Below are positions 36,219 to 44,805 of a stretch of 64,000 nucleotides of DNA, one piece after another. Each line of letters opens with the position of its first letter. Positions within the stretch are counted from its first letter, which is position 1. This DNA comes from Sulfidibacter corallicola. GTDB lineage: Bacteria; Acidobacteriota; Holophagae; Acanthopleuribacterales; Acanthopleuribacteraceae. Position numbers and translations under genes: made by a program. The notes beneath the pieces were generated by a model, which saw nothing but the letters and a program-made list of their open reading frames with translations, made no database searches and was not told the origin of the DNA. The stretch spans positions 3,799,501 through 3,863,500 of the forward strand of contig NZ_CP071793.1 in assembly GCF_017498545.1 (NCBI RefSeq), in the 5' to 3' direction.

Positions 36219-37282
36219 TTGTCGCCGACCCTCCTCATCGCCAGCCCCACCGCAATGGCGGCACTTGCCCGCAAATCATGAATTAGCTGGGGGTTAAACT
36301 GTTTCTCATTATAGCTGATATTCTGAAAGGGATTAAGCATTTCCACCGGAGCCTCGAAGCGCTCCGAGAGGAAGGAATCCAGGTTGAGGATCTTGGATCC
36401 GCCCCCAGTCAGCATGATGCGGTTGATCTTTTCGGCGGACGTCGTGGCCTTGAAGAAATCGAAGGTCTTCTGGACCTCGACGCCGAGGTCGTTGGTCACG
36501 CTCGAGAGGATGGGGATCACGCTCTCGAAATTGATGTCGTCGACCGACTCGCCGCGTTTGAGCTTCTCCGCCGTGTCGAAATCGACGCCCAGGTCTTTTT
36601 GGATGGCGTCGGTATACACATTGCCACCAAAAGAGATATCACGCCAGAAGATGGAGTTGCTTCCCTGAAGAATATTGATGTTCATCACGGAGGCACCGAT
36701 GTTGATCAGGGCGGTCACCTGAAAATCGGACAACTCGTAGTTGGCGGTCAAGGCGTTCTGCAGCGCGAACGAGTCGCAGTCCACCACGACCGGGTTCTTG
36801 CCGGCCTGCTGGACCACACTGACGTATTCCGAAACCTTCTCTTTCTTGGCCGCGACCAGGAGGACATCCATGTTGCCGTCACCGCGGTCACCCTCGTCCA
36901 ACACCTGGTAGTCCAGGTAGACGTCGTCGATGTCGAAGGGAATGTAACTTTCGGCTTCCCAGCGAATGGATTCGCTCAGTTCGTCTTCCGACATGTAGGC
37001 CATGGTGATCTTCTTGATGATCACACTGTGACCCGACACCGCGATCGCCACCTCGCCGGTCTTGATCTTGTTTTCGTTGAACAGCTGAACGATCCCGTCG
37101 ACCACGACCGTGCTGTCCATTATCGAGCCGTCGACGATCACCTCGGGCGTCAGATGGGCGACACCGAGGTTGACCAACTTCCATTTGTTTTCGACTTTGG
37201 AAAGAGGCTTGAGCTCGACGAGTTTCACGGCGCTGGAACCAATATCCAAGCCCACTAGCCCCTTGGACTTCCTAAACAGCAC
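36215..37282 (-). CDS. pilM: PilM, actin-like pilus assembly protein
   Basis: A 355-residue cytoplasmic protein of the FtsA/actin superfamily. VGLDIGSSAVKLVEL near residue 10 is the phosphate-1 loop, INIGASVMNINILQ the phosphate-2 loop, and IMLTGGGSKILNLDSFL the adenosine motif. EIVPYDxxD-type contacts appear as ESYIPFDIDDVYLDYQ. It recruits PilN to the cytoplasmic ring of the machine. The apparent start is GTG with a GGGGGCGG site. It is the first gene of the pilMNOPQ operon, behind a 630-base leader region. Confidence 0.95.
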   Translation of the reverse strand: MLFRKSKGLVGLDIGSSAVKLVELKPLSKVENKWKLVNLGVAHLTPEVIVDGSIMDSTVVVDGIVQLFNENKIKTGEVAIAVSGHSVIIKKITMAYMSEDELSESIRWEAESYIPFDIDDVYLDYQVLDEGDRGDGNMDVLLVAAKKEKVSEYVSVVQQAGKNPVVVDCDSFALQNALTANYELSDFQVTALINIGASVMNINILQGSNSIFWRDISFGGNVYTDAIQKDLGVDFDTAEKLKRGESVDDINFESVIPILSSVTNDLGVEVQKTFDFFKATTSAEKINRIMLTGGGSKILNLDSFLSERFEAPVEMLNPFQNISYNEKQFNPQLIHDLRASAAIAVGLAMRRVGDK

Positions 37283-37912
37283 AACCGCCCCCTTTCATTC
37301 ATGCAAAACCCAAGAAAATACAAGCTTATGAGTCACTAAGAGTGTGGAAACATTAGCACTTTCCAAGTTTAGGAGTCAAGCTACATTATCATCGGCTTAT
37401 CCGCAAAAACATTTAACGTTTTTGTAGATTTGGCGTGTAAAACGTCACGTTTTTCGGGACCTTGTTCTGTTTATGTGAAAAGATTGTCAATTTTCACCAA
37501 AGAAAAAAATCACCCTTTTCCCATACCATACAGCTTCAGAGCCCTCATCACTCGTATTTACAACGCTCTAGAGCCGACAGATAAACTACTACCTAACGAC
37601 TCAAACAAGCTTATCGCGTCCAATGCCCATACTAAACCGGCTAGTTGCAAACGCGGGTTTTTATATCACCCCGGCAAACCGACTCCGCCGAAGCTCTCTC
37701 CTACAGCCCACCAACCAAACCAAGAACGACACGCCACGCGCCACGGCGATCCGAACCGACGACAAAGCGAGGCCTGTCCACCTCATCGAGAGTTCCCAGT
37801 AAGGCTGCATTTTCACTTTACCTGAAAAAACCGCCGGGCCGAACGTCCATTTTCAATTTCGCCGTTGAATTTGAGATGGCTCACAAACAGACTGTTTTTA
37901 TCGGCTTAGGCC
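37283..37912. other. 630-bp AT-rich region upstream of pilM
   Basis: No credible gene. Roughly 37290-37640 is clearly AT-richer than its surroundings. It should contain the end of the PP2C transcript and the main pil promoter (candidate at 37350). The part next to the PP2C gene has a short AAACAG-A-CTGTTT palindrome (about 37888-37900). I see no tRNA-like or known riboswitch pattern. Confidence 0.5.
37350..37379 (-). promoter_or_regulatory. Candidate promoter of the pilM operon
   Basis: On the minus strand TTGACT (37379-37374), 18-base spacer, TAATGT (37355-37350), about 70 bases before the pilM start. Both boxes are partial matches to sigma-70. Confidence 0.4.
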
Positions 37913-38680
37913 TCATTCGAAGACCCGGATCAAGGCCACCGTGATGTTGTCGTCGCCGCCTTTCCGGTTGGCTGCGTCCACCAGCAAATGGGTCATGTCG
38001 TCCAAATGAGCGTCCTTGTTTTGGGCGATGACCCCGAGTATTTCGTGATCGGTCAACATCGAGTTCAAGCCATCGGAACACAGCAACAACAAATCGTTGT
38101 CTTTCAGCAACAGGTCCTTGAGATCGGCCTTGACCTCGACCCCGCTGCCGAGGGCCTGGGTGATGACATTGCGAAAAGGGTGGTTACGGGCGTGCTCCAG
38201 GGTTAAAAAGCCCTGCTTGAGCTGTTCGTTGACCCAACTGTGGTCGGAGGTCAGCGCCGAGAGTTTTCCTTCGCGGAAAAGATAGGCCCGCGAATCGCCC
38301 ACGTGCGCCACGGTGCAATGTGCACCGCGAATGATGGCCGCAACAATAGTAGTACCCATGCCGCGACATTCGACGCGCTCCAATGTAGTACGACGTATTT
38401 TTTCATTGGCGAGATTTATGGCAAAACGCAGCTTGTTGGCCGTCAGCGATGCGCTGGTATCGTAGGTATCGGGCCAGGTCCAATCTTCGTCGCCCTGGGA
38501 CTGCAGCAACACCGATTCGATTTCCTCGACGGCCAGGCGACTGGCCACCTCTCCGGCCGCGTGACCACCCATGCCGTCGGCGACGACAAAGAGGCCCAGC
38601 TCCTTGTTGGCGCAGAAATTATCTTCGTTGGCCTTGCGCTTCATACCGACATCGGTCGCCACATAGGATTGGAAATACAC
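37913..38680 (-). CDS. PP2C-family Ser/Thr phosphatase
   Basis: A 255-residue soluble phosphatase. All metal-binding motifs are present: ANEDNF near residue 18, VVADGMGGHAAGE near 34, HVGDSRAYLF near 117, LCSDGLNSML near 197, and the final GGDDNITVALI. It fits Stp/PrpC-type enzymes that reverse Hanks-kinase phosphorylation. The start is probably GTG with AGGAGACG upstream. It follows the J-domain gene by 11 bases. A cytosolic Ser/Thr kinase is encoded at 62397, but it is far away, so pairing is only a possibility. Confidence 0.94.
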   Translation of the reverse strand: MYFQSYVATDVGMKRKANEDNFCANKELGLFVVADGMGGHAAGEVASRLAVEEIESVLLQSQGDEDWTWPDTYDTSASLTANKLRFAINLANEKIRRTTLERVECRGMGTTIVAAIIRGAHCTVAHVGDSRAYLFREGKLSALTSDHSWVNEQLKQGFLTLEHARNHPFRNVITQALGSGVEVKADLKDLLLKDNDLLLLCSDGLNSMLTDHEILGVIAQNKDAHLDDMTHLLVDAANRKGGDDNITVALIRVFE

Positions 38681-38691
38681 GTCAGCGTCTC

Positions 38692-39363
38692 CTATTTTTT
38701 GCCAAAAATTCCACCCAACAGTCCGCCCTTCTTTTTGAACCGACCTTCCTTCTTGGCATCCTCGGGATCCAATTCCGCGGCCATTTCCGCCAGTTTCTCG
38801 TCCTTGGGAAACAACTGACGGGCCCGGGCGACGACGCCCTTGGCGCGCGTTTTTAGCCCATATCGCATCAATAACTGGATCAAGCCATGGTGGTATTCGA
38901 CGTTTTTGGCGTTGAGCGAAAGGGCCTTTTCGATGCTTTTCACCGCATCTTTACCCCGACCGGAGACGCGACTCTCCGCCATACCTTTGTAGTACCAGGC
39001 ATCGGATGATTCTTTGAAATAGATGGAGCGATTCAGGGCGTCGATCGCCTGTTCGAAATTCCCGGCGTTATAGCGTGCCAATCCCATTTTGTAATGGCGT
39101 TGCGCATTGGTGGCCGGATCCTCGTGAACCTCCACCTTGGGTGTGATGCCGGATGCCAGCGTCTTGTCGTGCCTTGCACGTAAACGACTATCCTTAAGGG
39201 TGTTAAATGCAATTACAATGGTCTGATAATGTTTCTCGGCCCGTTCCCGCTCCGCTTCCGGAAACCGATCTGGATGATATTGCTTGGAGAGGCGCCGAAA
39301 CGCCTTATGCAAATCGTCCCTCGTGCAGGTACGCGATACTTCCAATACCCGGTAGTAATCCAT
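38692..39363 (-). CDS. J-domain protein with TPR-like C-terminus
   Basis: A 223-residue protein with an N-terminal DnaJ domain (residues 1-70: DYYRVLEVSRTCTRDDLHKA, HPD motif in KQYHPDRFPEA). The middle and C-terminal part has two to three TPR-like repeats (KMGLARYNAGNFEQAIDALN, AWYYKGMAESRVSGRGKDAV) and a basic tail rich in Lys/Gly (KKEGRFKKKGG). It lacks the Gly/Phe and zinc-finger regions of DnaJ proper, so it is a specialised DnaK co-chaperone. It has its own good promoter (39401-39428) and is followed by the PP2C gene. Substrate unknown. Confidence 0.9.
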   Translation of the reverse strand: MDYYRVLEVSRTCTRDDLHKAFRRLSKQYHPDRFPEAERERAEKHYQTIVIAFNTLKDSRLRARHDKTLASGITPKVEVHEDPATNAQRHYKMGLARYNAGNFEQAIDALNRSIYFKESSDAWYYKGMAESRVSGRGKDAVKSIEKALSLNAKNVEYHHGLIQLLMRYGLKTRAKGVVARARQLFPKDEKLAEMAAELDPEDAKKEGRFKKKGGLLGGIFGKK

Positions 39364-39400
39364 CGAGAACTAAGCCTCTCAGAATGAGATTATTGAAACC

Positions 39401-39428
39401 ATTTTAAGATAAGGTTGCGGCTTGTCAA
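39401..39428 (-). promoter_or_regulatory. Sigma-70 promoter of the J-domain/PP2C pair
   Basis: On the minus strand TTGACA (39428-39423), 16-base spacer, TAAAAT (39406-39401), 37 bases from the ATG. It is the best consensus promoter seen in the window. Confidence 0.65.
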
Positions 39429-39518
39429 TTTAGAATCGTGACCGAATCGTGCAGAAAAGCCGATCGCAGCCGCCGAAAACGTCCAAACCGGTCGCCATCC
39501 CACCCCTCTCCGACGACG

Positions 39519-40628
39519 CTACCGATTGGCCTGCATCTGGCGGCGGGCAACGGTCCGCAGCGCTTCCGGGATATTTTTATCCCGCATCAGCATGCGCACG
39601 TCGTTCTTGTTGAGACGAGGAAATAATTTGAGCGTAAATGCGAGCGGCGTGCGAGGATTGCGCACCAGGTTGAGCACGACCTTGTAGTTTTTGGTCCATT
39701 CCCGGTTCATGGCGATCAACCGCAAGACGTCGGTCTGCACGTTGCGCAAGTTCGAGTAGAATTCGATTTCGGACTCGGTCACGCGCGGCGATTTGACGAC
39801 GGCACAGGAAACCAGCTTGTTGGAATCGCGAATCAAGGCGTTGCGGTACTCGCGGTCGCCCTTGATGGCGGCCTGAATCTTCTGGGGCACCGACATCTCC
39901 TGGATCAACTCCAATACCGAGCGCTTCTGTTTGGCGGCGTCCTCGGCCATGCGCTGCTTGATGAGATCGGTCTGGTCCTTTTCCTCGTCGAGGGCGGCCG
40001 CGATCTTCTCGGCAGCCTTTTTGGGAACGACCTTGGACTCCTTCTCCTTGCCGAAGGTCTCGACGAAGGCCTTGGCGTCGGCGATGGCTTCGGCTTCGAT
40101 TTCCTTGGTCGACTTGTTTTGGAGCACATCGACGGAGTCCACCAACTCCTTCAGCAGCAATCGCTCGTATTCGTCGAGCTTCTGCTTGTGAATCACGGAA
40201 AGGCCGGGATTGGCGCGCAATTTCTCGATGATACCGGGCTCTTCGAGAATCTTGACCTGGTTGTTGACGACCAGGTCGAGCATGTCGACCTCGATCACCG
40301 AAGCGATTTCCATGATCGCGGAGCCCGGAGTATTGGGATTCAGGAGGGTGGAACTTTTCACCTCGCCGGTCAAATGACACTGACGCAAATAAAAGTCGAG
40401 ATACTCTGATTTTTGCTCTCGATCTTGAAAAAACGGCTTTTTTACACCGTCACTCAAACTATCAAAAGTCTCACGAGCATCATCCAAATAGTCCTGATTT
40501 TCTTCGCAAAGATAATAAAGCGCCAGTATCAATTCTTCCGCTTCGAGCGGAACAATACCCTTTACGACGGCCTCTTTCGCCTGATCGGGCAGCTCACCTC
40601 TACGGATCTGTTCGAGAACCCCTTCCAT
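39519..40628 (-). CDS. Conserved hypothetical protein, helical repeat type
   Basis: A 369-residue, highly charged, all-helical-looking protein without signal peptide or membrane helix. Two NPxTP elements mark the ends of the core: LLNPNTPGSAIMEIASV near residue 95, and LVRNPRTPLAFTLKLFPRL near 330, followed by DVRMLMRDKNIPEALR. This spacing resembles HEAT-like or leucine-rich-variant repeats. A lysine/glutamate-rich coiled section (about 170-235) separates the two halves. It follows the RodZ-like gene by 24 bases and has a strong GGGAGG site, so the two are probably one operon. Function unknown. Confidence 0.8.
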   Translation of the reverse strand: MEGVLEQIRRGELPDQAKEAVVKGIVPLEAEELILALYYLCEENQDYLDDARETFDSLSDGVKKPFFQDREQKSEYLDFYLRQCHLTGEVKSSTLLNPNTPGSAIMEIASVIEVDMLDLVVNNQVKILEEPGIIEKLRANPGLSVIHKQKLDEYERLLLKELVDSVDVLQNKSTKEIEAEAIADAKAFVETFGKEKESKVVPKKAAEKIAAALDEEKDQTDLIKQRMAEDAAKQKRSVLELIQEMSVPQKIQAAIKGDREYRNALIRDSNKLVSCAVVKSPRVTESEIEFYSNLRNVQTDVLRLIAMNREWTKNYKVVLNLVRNPRTPLAFTLKLFPRLNKNDVRMLMRDKNIPEALRTVARRQMQANR

Positions 40629-40652
40629 GGATCGTGCCTCCCTGCGCCAGAT

Positions 40653-41750
40653 TTAGTTTTCAGTGCTTTCTTCGAGAACTCGCTGCAACGACTCGATGAA
40701 CCGACCGGACTTGAAATCGGTGACGAGGACGGACCCGCTCCGGTCCGAGCCCGGACGAAAGACGTTCGACCCCTCTTGAATCACCACGCGCTCCAGATCC
40801 CATATCTTAATAGTATGGAGGTAGCCGGTGCGGTACGCGCGATAATCGCCGGCCTCGATCTGGCGATTGGTCTGGGAGGCACCGTCGATGTAGACCTCGA
40901 TCCGGACCGGTGCCATTGCATAAATAATGAATAGGTCCTCCAGCCGCTCGGCTTCGCCGTTGACGATGGTCAGGCCGTCCAGCTCGTGGACGGGGAGCAG
41001 ATCGTCGCGCATGGGCGGCGTCGGCTGGGAAGGATCGCCCGACCCCGGCGCAGGGTCGTCTTCGCGCGCGGCGGGACTCGAGGCGCTTTCGTCGAGCGAA
41101 TTTCGGTCTTCGATCGAATCGGGCGGTCGCAAGGGTCGGTCGGCCGCGGAAGACGCCGACACGTCACGCGTTTGGACGTCGGAGGGAGGCGGCGACGTCC
41201 CGGCCTGGCTGGGTGCGGTCGTCGCGGAACCGGCCGTGGTGGTGACGGTGCCCGCGCCAATCGGGTTGGTGCCGGCATCGCCGGGCGATGAATCGATCCG
41301 ATCGGTCGGCAACGGCAACGAGCGCACATCGGAACCCAACTGGGGATGGGATTCACCCGAATCGGAGGGAATCAGGCCCCAGGGTTCGAACACGAAGGCG
41401 CCGATCAGGGCCGCCACCAGGAGAACGATCAACATGATCAGGAGATGGCGACGGCGCTGTCGCTTGTAATCGCCGTCGTCCATCTTGGTCTGCTCCTGCT
41501 GGAGCACGAAATGAGGCTTGATCTCGTATTGCTCGTGGTATTCGGCGGTGATGATATCTTCGTCCAGGCGAAGGAACTGGGCGTAGGTGCGCAGGAAGTT
41601 GCGCGTATAGACCCCGCCCGGCAACGCGGTGACGTCGTCGTTTTCCATCGCAATGAGAAACATCTTGGCAATCTTGGTGTCGCGGGCGACATCGTCCAAC
41701 TCGAGGTTCAATTTTTTGCGCGCCCGTTTCAGCTTTTCACCGATGGTCAT
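40653..41750 (-). CDS. RodZ-like membrane protein with Cro/CI-type HTH
   Basis: A 365-residue protein if translation starts at ATG 41750; an upstream GTG at 41810 with an AGGGGG site would add 20 residues. The N-terminal HTH_25 domain reads TIGEKLKRARKKLNLELDDV and contains NFLRTYAQFL, as in RodZ. A basic stretch precedes one membrane helix (LLIMLIVLLVAALIGAFVF), then a long Ser/Thr/Pro/Asp-rich periplasmic linker (about 140-270) and a C-terminal DUF4115-like domain (VRIEVYIDGASQTNRQIE). RodZ bridges MreB to the wall-elongation machine. Family assignment is good; an MreB link is assumed from the family only. Confidence 0.85.
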   Translation of the reverse strand: MTIGEKLKRARKKLNLELDDVARDTKIAKMFLIAMENDDVTALPGGVYTRNFLRTYAQFLRLDEDIITAEYHEQYEIKPHFVLQQEQTKMDDGDYKRQRRRHLLIMLIVLLVAALIGAFVFEPWGLIPSDSGESHPQLGSDVRSLPLPTDRIDSSPGDAGTNPIGAGTVTTTAGSATTAPSQAGTSPPPSDVQTRDVSASSAADRPLRPPDSIEDRNSLDESASSPAAREDDPAPGSGDPSQPTPPMRDDLLPVHELDGLTIVNGEAERLEDLFIIYAMAPVRIEVYIDGASQTNRQIEAGDYRAYRTGYLHTIKIWDLERVVIQEGSNVFRPGSDRSGSVLVTDFKSGRFIESLQRVLEESTEN

Positions 41751-41903
41751 GTGAAAATGCTCCGTTTCTGATTGCGTCTTGTTTGGCTTGTCTTTGGGTG
41801 TCGCGCCCACAAGCGCCCCCTACATTGGTTGGAAGACTTATTTTATCCTAATTTAATCCAAGGACATGTTGTAAACGAGGGGTGAGAACCCAAAAAGAAG
41901 TGT

Positions 41904-42512
41904 ATGCTGATTTCGAATGCCGAACGGCGGCGTTCTCCCCGATCCACCATCCCGCCTCGCGCCGAGGCGAGCCGGGTTCGCCGCCTCAAGGAGCTGGCAG
42001 TGTCCTTCTCTTCGATCGATGACGATCACCTGTTTTTCGACCTGCAGACAATGGCCGTGGACGCGCGCCATCCCGAGCGTTGTTGGTTGCTGGTCAAGCG
42101 GCGGGAAACCCTGGCCGACCTTCCCTGGCGCGAGGTGTTCCTGCTCTCCGTGCCCAAACCCGACGCGGGCGACGACCGGACCGCGACGGGCGAATCCTCC
42201 CCCGACGCCGCACGACTCATCCGCAGCGGCGAGGCCACGCCCCTCGAGGAGGCGCGACGCTATTTCGAGGATTTGGCCGGCGGTCGCATCGCGGCCGATT
42301 TGCCACCCTTCGCCCTGGCTCACCTGGGAGACGACGAACCGGACCTCGCGACCCGGTTCTCCGCCGAACGCGAATATTTCGCGGAACGGTTCACCCACGA
42401 GGCCCCGCGCCTCGGACTCCAGGGCTTCCTGACAAAATGCGCCCAGCGCTTCCCGCTCGCCGAGGAAACGGCCGCCGAAATACAAAAGGTCCTCTCATGG
42501 CTGAAACCCTGA
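41904..42512 (+). CDS. Hypothetical protein
   Basis: A 202-residue protein, divergent from the RodZ-like gene. The start is uncertain: ATG 41904 has a weak site, while GTG 42000 (giving a 170-residue product) has GGAG seven bases upstream. The sequence is mixed, with FFDLQTMAVDARHPERCWLLVKRRE near the N-terminus and an acidic helical C-terminal half ending QKVLSWLKP. No signal peptide, membrane helix or known motif. An overlapping frame on the opposite strand is long but has atypical composition. Function unknown. Confidence 0.6.
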   Translation: MLISNAERRRSPRSTIPPRAEASRVRRLKELAVSFSSIDDDHLFFDLQTMAVDARHPERCWLLVKRRETLADLPWREVFLLSVPKPDAGDDRTATGESSPDAARLIRSGEATPLEEARRYFEDLAGGRIAADLPPFALAHLGDDEPDLATRFSAEREYFAERFTHEAPRLGLQGFLTKCAQRFPLAEETAAEIQKVLSWLKP

Positions 42513-42626
42513 CGGGTTCAGTCACGGAGGACCTTTCTCAAACGCAGGTCGAAGGTGCAGCGGAACGCAGGGGTCCCCGACGGGTCGTGAACGAACCCTA
42601 TCGGCCCCAAATCCGGCCGTTTCGAT

Positions 42627-43388
42627 TCAGGTCGCTTCGGTGGCGGCTTGCTCGCCCTCGCCCAGCTCCTTGAGAAGCTCTTCGGCGGTGGAGAATACCG
42701 GCGGCCGATCGTTCACGTCGTTTTCCTTGTACTTGTCGACCAACTCGTTGAGCAGGGAACGCGCCTGGGAGAGGTCGCCCTTGCCCTTGAAGCAACGGGC
42801 GCGCTGAATGGTCACCAGTTCGTCGACTTCGGGGAAGGTCGCGCCACGCGCTTTCTGGAGGGCGTCATACTGCGCCAGCGCCTTGTCGTACTCGTTGCGG
42901 GCCAGGTAGAAATCCGCGAGGCCCTTGATGCCGAAGAAGCGGTAACCGTTGTTCTTGGCGATGATTTCCTGGTAGACGGGCTCGACTTCATCCTGACGGC
43001 CGAGCGCGATCAGGCAACCGACCTTATGAATCAGCGCCTGCTGACGGGTGATGCCGGATTGTTCGGAGATCACCTTCTCCACTTCGAGCAGTGCGGCCTC
43101 GTATTGAGCCTTTTTTGAATCGAACTTGAGTTCGGTTTCGAGGTCTTGATCATCTTGGCTGGCGGAAAGGATTTTCTCCACCTGGTAAACGGAAGCGGCG
43201 TTGGTGTCCCTCTGGGTTTCTCTAAGGGACATGAAGCCGAAAATGAGCGCGAGGATCAAAAGCGCTCCAAGGGAGCTGCCCAACACGATTTTCGGTTCGT
43301 CGTGTGCAAACCGGGCACCGCGCTCCATGACGTTTAAAAATTCGTCATCCTTGAGAAGTTCTCTGCGTTCTTCCTTGCGTTTGGTCAT
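42627..43388 (-). CDS. YfgM-like TPR membrane protein
   Basis: A 253-residue protein with a short cytoplasmic N-terminus (TKRKEERRELLKDDEFLNVM), one membrane helix (IVLGSSLGALLILALIFGFM, about residues 34-53) and an extracytoplasmic part with TPR-like helices (KKAQYEAALLEVEKVISEQS, GIKGLADFYLARNEYDKALA, IQRARCFKGKGDLSQARSLL). This layout matches YfgM/TPR_21 proteins, ancillary SecYEG partners in periplasmic chaperoning. ATG 43388 is preceded by GAGGAA; a longer frame adds 66 non-conserved residues. Its ATG overlaps the stop of a possible 72-residue upstream ORF (ATGA). Confidence 0.75.
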   Translation of the reverse strand: MTKRKEERRELLKDDEFLNVMERGARFAHDEPKIVLGSSLGALLILALIFGFMSLRETQRDTNAASVYQVEKILSASQDDQDLETELKFDSKKAQYEAALLEVEKVISEQSGITRQQALIHKVGCLIALGRQDEVEPVYQEIIAKNNGYRFFGIKGLADFYLARNEYDKALAQYDALQKARGATFPEVDELVTIQRARCFKGKGDLSQARSLLNELVDKYKENDVNDRPPVFSTAEELLKELGEGEQAATEAT

Positions 43389-43603
43389 TTTGGGGATTCC
43401 TCGGTTGTCAAAAAAGTCTCGATGGCGTTCTCGAAAAGCATCGAGCCGCGAAGGGCATGGGAAGGATCCAAGACGAATCGAACCCAGTTGGGTCGAAGAG
43501 CCGCCCGTCCTCGAACCGGAGGCGGGAGATATCGGAACCGGTGGACCAGGGCAACGGCACGTCGAACGGAAAAAAAATGCCCGCAAAGTTCAATATGATA
43601 CAT
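43385..43603 (-). CDS. Possible small protein coupled to the YfgM-like gene
   Basis: A 72-codon frame whose TGA overlaps the downstream ATG in an ATGA junction. The C-terminal part (DPSHALRGSMLFENAIETFL) looks protein-like. The start has no good ribosome site (the bases before it are C-rich), and the N-terminal half is Arg-rich and could be chance, so I regard it as unproven. Confidence 0.25.
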   Translation of the reverse strand: MYHIELCGHFFSVRRAVALVHRFRYLPPPVRGRAALRPNWVRFVLDPSHALRGSMLFENAIETFLTTEESPK

Positions 43604-43920
43604 CAAATGGGGGCTTAGAAAAGTAAAACCTGCGGGGCGATCCTCGCGCGAGCCGGTTGCGCGAGCCGATTTTTTCAGGACAGGCGACGGGCGCCGAGGC
43701 GGTGCGGGCGAGGGCCGAACGGCCGAAGGTCGCGGGAGTCATCGACTTGTCGCCGTTGTGAAGTTGCAATACAGATAGTTTGGAGCGATAATGACGCTCC
43801 GAAATACGGTGGGCCGTTTTCGTGGTGTCGACCCTAGCGATTTTTATTTAAGTGTGGCATGTCGAAACCCGGAACCACAGACACCATAAATCGAAGCGGC
43901 CTTTGAATGGAGGGGCAGGA
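43389..43920. other. 532-bp divergent region, YfgM-like / pdxS
   Basis: Contains the doubtful small ORF at 43385-43603, a GC-rich stretch with direct repeats of GCGAGCCG followed by ATTTTTT (about 43650-43675), and the pdxS promoter with its dyad. No other gene seen. Confidence 0.5.
43764..43800 (+). promoter_or_regulatory. pdxST promoter with palindrome over the -10
   Basis: TTGCAA (43764-43769), 17-base spacer, GATAAT (43787-43792). A perfect dyad GGAGCG-N7-CGCTCC (43782-43800) covers the -10 box, the usual place for a repressor operator. The leader to the GTG start is about 120 bases. Confidence 0.55.
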
Positions 43921-44805
43921 GTGAAAGAAGTTGGCACGATCGAGCTGAAAACCGGCTTGGCCGAGATGTTGAAAGGCGGCGTCATCATGGACGTCGTAAC
44001 GCCCGAACAGGCACGCGTCGCCGAAGACGCGGGAGCCGTGGCGGTCATGGCCCTCGAAAGGGTCCCCGCCGATATTCGGGCCCAGGGCGGCGTAGCGCGC
44101 ATGTCCCCCCCCGAGCTGGTCTCGGCCATCAAGGAATCGGTCAGCATTCCCGTGATGGCGAAATGTCGTATCGGACATTTCGTGGAAGCCCAGATCCTGG
44201 AATCACTGGGCGTAGACTTTATCGACGAGAGCGAAGTGCTCACCCCCGCCGATGAGGAAAACCACATCTGGAAATCGAGTTTCAAAACACCCTTCGTGTG
44301 TGGTGCCACCTCGTTGGCGGAAGCACTGCGACGGATAGGCGAAGGTGCCGCGCTGATGCGCACCAAAGGCGAGGCCGGCACCGGCAATGTCATCGAAGCC
44401 GTGCGTCACATGCGCATGATCAACCGCGGCATCGCCGAACTGCAATCCTTGGATCAGGGGTCCCTGATGTCGCGCGCCAAGAAGATGGGCGCCCCCTTCA
44501 CCCTGGTTCAGTACGTGGCGGAAAAAGGAAAACTGCCGGTACCGAACTTTGCGGCCGGAGGCATCGCCACCCCGGCCGATGCGGCCCTCATGATGCAGTT
44601 GGGCGCCGAGTCGGTCTTCGTGGGCTCCGGCATCTTCAAGTCGGGCGACCCGCTCAAGCGCGCCACGGCGATCGTCAAGGCGACCACCCACTTCAAGGAT
44701 CCCGCGATCCTGGCCGAGGTCTCCAAGAACCTCGGTGAAGCGATGGTCGGCATCAACATCAGCGAAATCCCCGAAAAAGAACTACTCGCGGGACGCGGCT
44801 GGTAA
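43921..44805 (+). CDS. pdxS: Pyridoxal 5'-phosphate synthase, lyase subunit
   Basis: A 294-residue (beta/alpha)8 enzyme that builds PLP from ribose 5-phosphate, glyceraldehyde 3-phosphate and ammonia delivered by PdxT. Near-invariant family stretches are present: [40 protein letters not shown], the catalytic lysine region [34 protein letters not shown] and [20 protein letters not shown]. The GTG at 43921 has a very strong GGAGGGG site and matches family length; the longer frame adds 23 non-conserved residues. pdxT begins on the very next base. Confidence 0.97.
   Translation: MKEVGTIELKTGLAEMLKGGVIMDVVTPEQARVAEDAGAVAVMALERVPADIRAQGGVARMSPPELVSAIKESVSIPVMAKCRIGHFVEAQILESLGVDFIDESEVLTPADEENHIWKSSFKTPFVCGATSLAEALRRIGEGAALMRTKGEAGTGNVIEAVRHMRMINRGIAELQSLDQGSLMSRAKKMGAPFTLVQYVAEKGKLPVPNFAAGGIATPADAALMMQLGAESVFVGSGIFKSGDPLKRATAIVKATTHFKDPAILAEVSKNLGEAMVGINISEIPEKELLAGRGW

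Noticed and set aside
41853..42485. 210-codon minus-strand ORF opposite the hypothetical gene
   Set aside because: Gly/Ala/Glu/Phe-rich composition without a start signal; the plus-strand frame looks more protein-like.
43654..43677. Terminator-like stem with ATTTTTT on the plus strand
   Set aside because: The stem is only about 5 bp with a wobble pair, and no plus-strand gene ends nearby.
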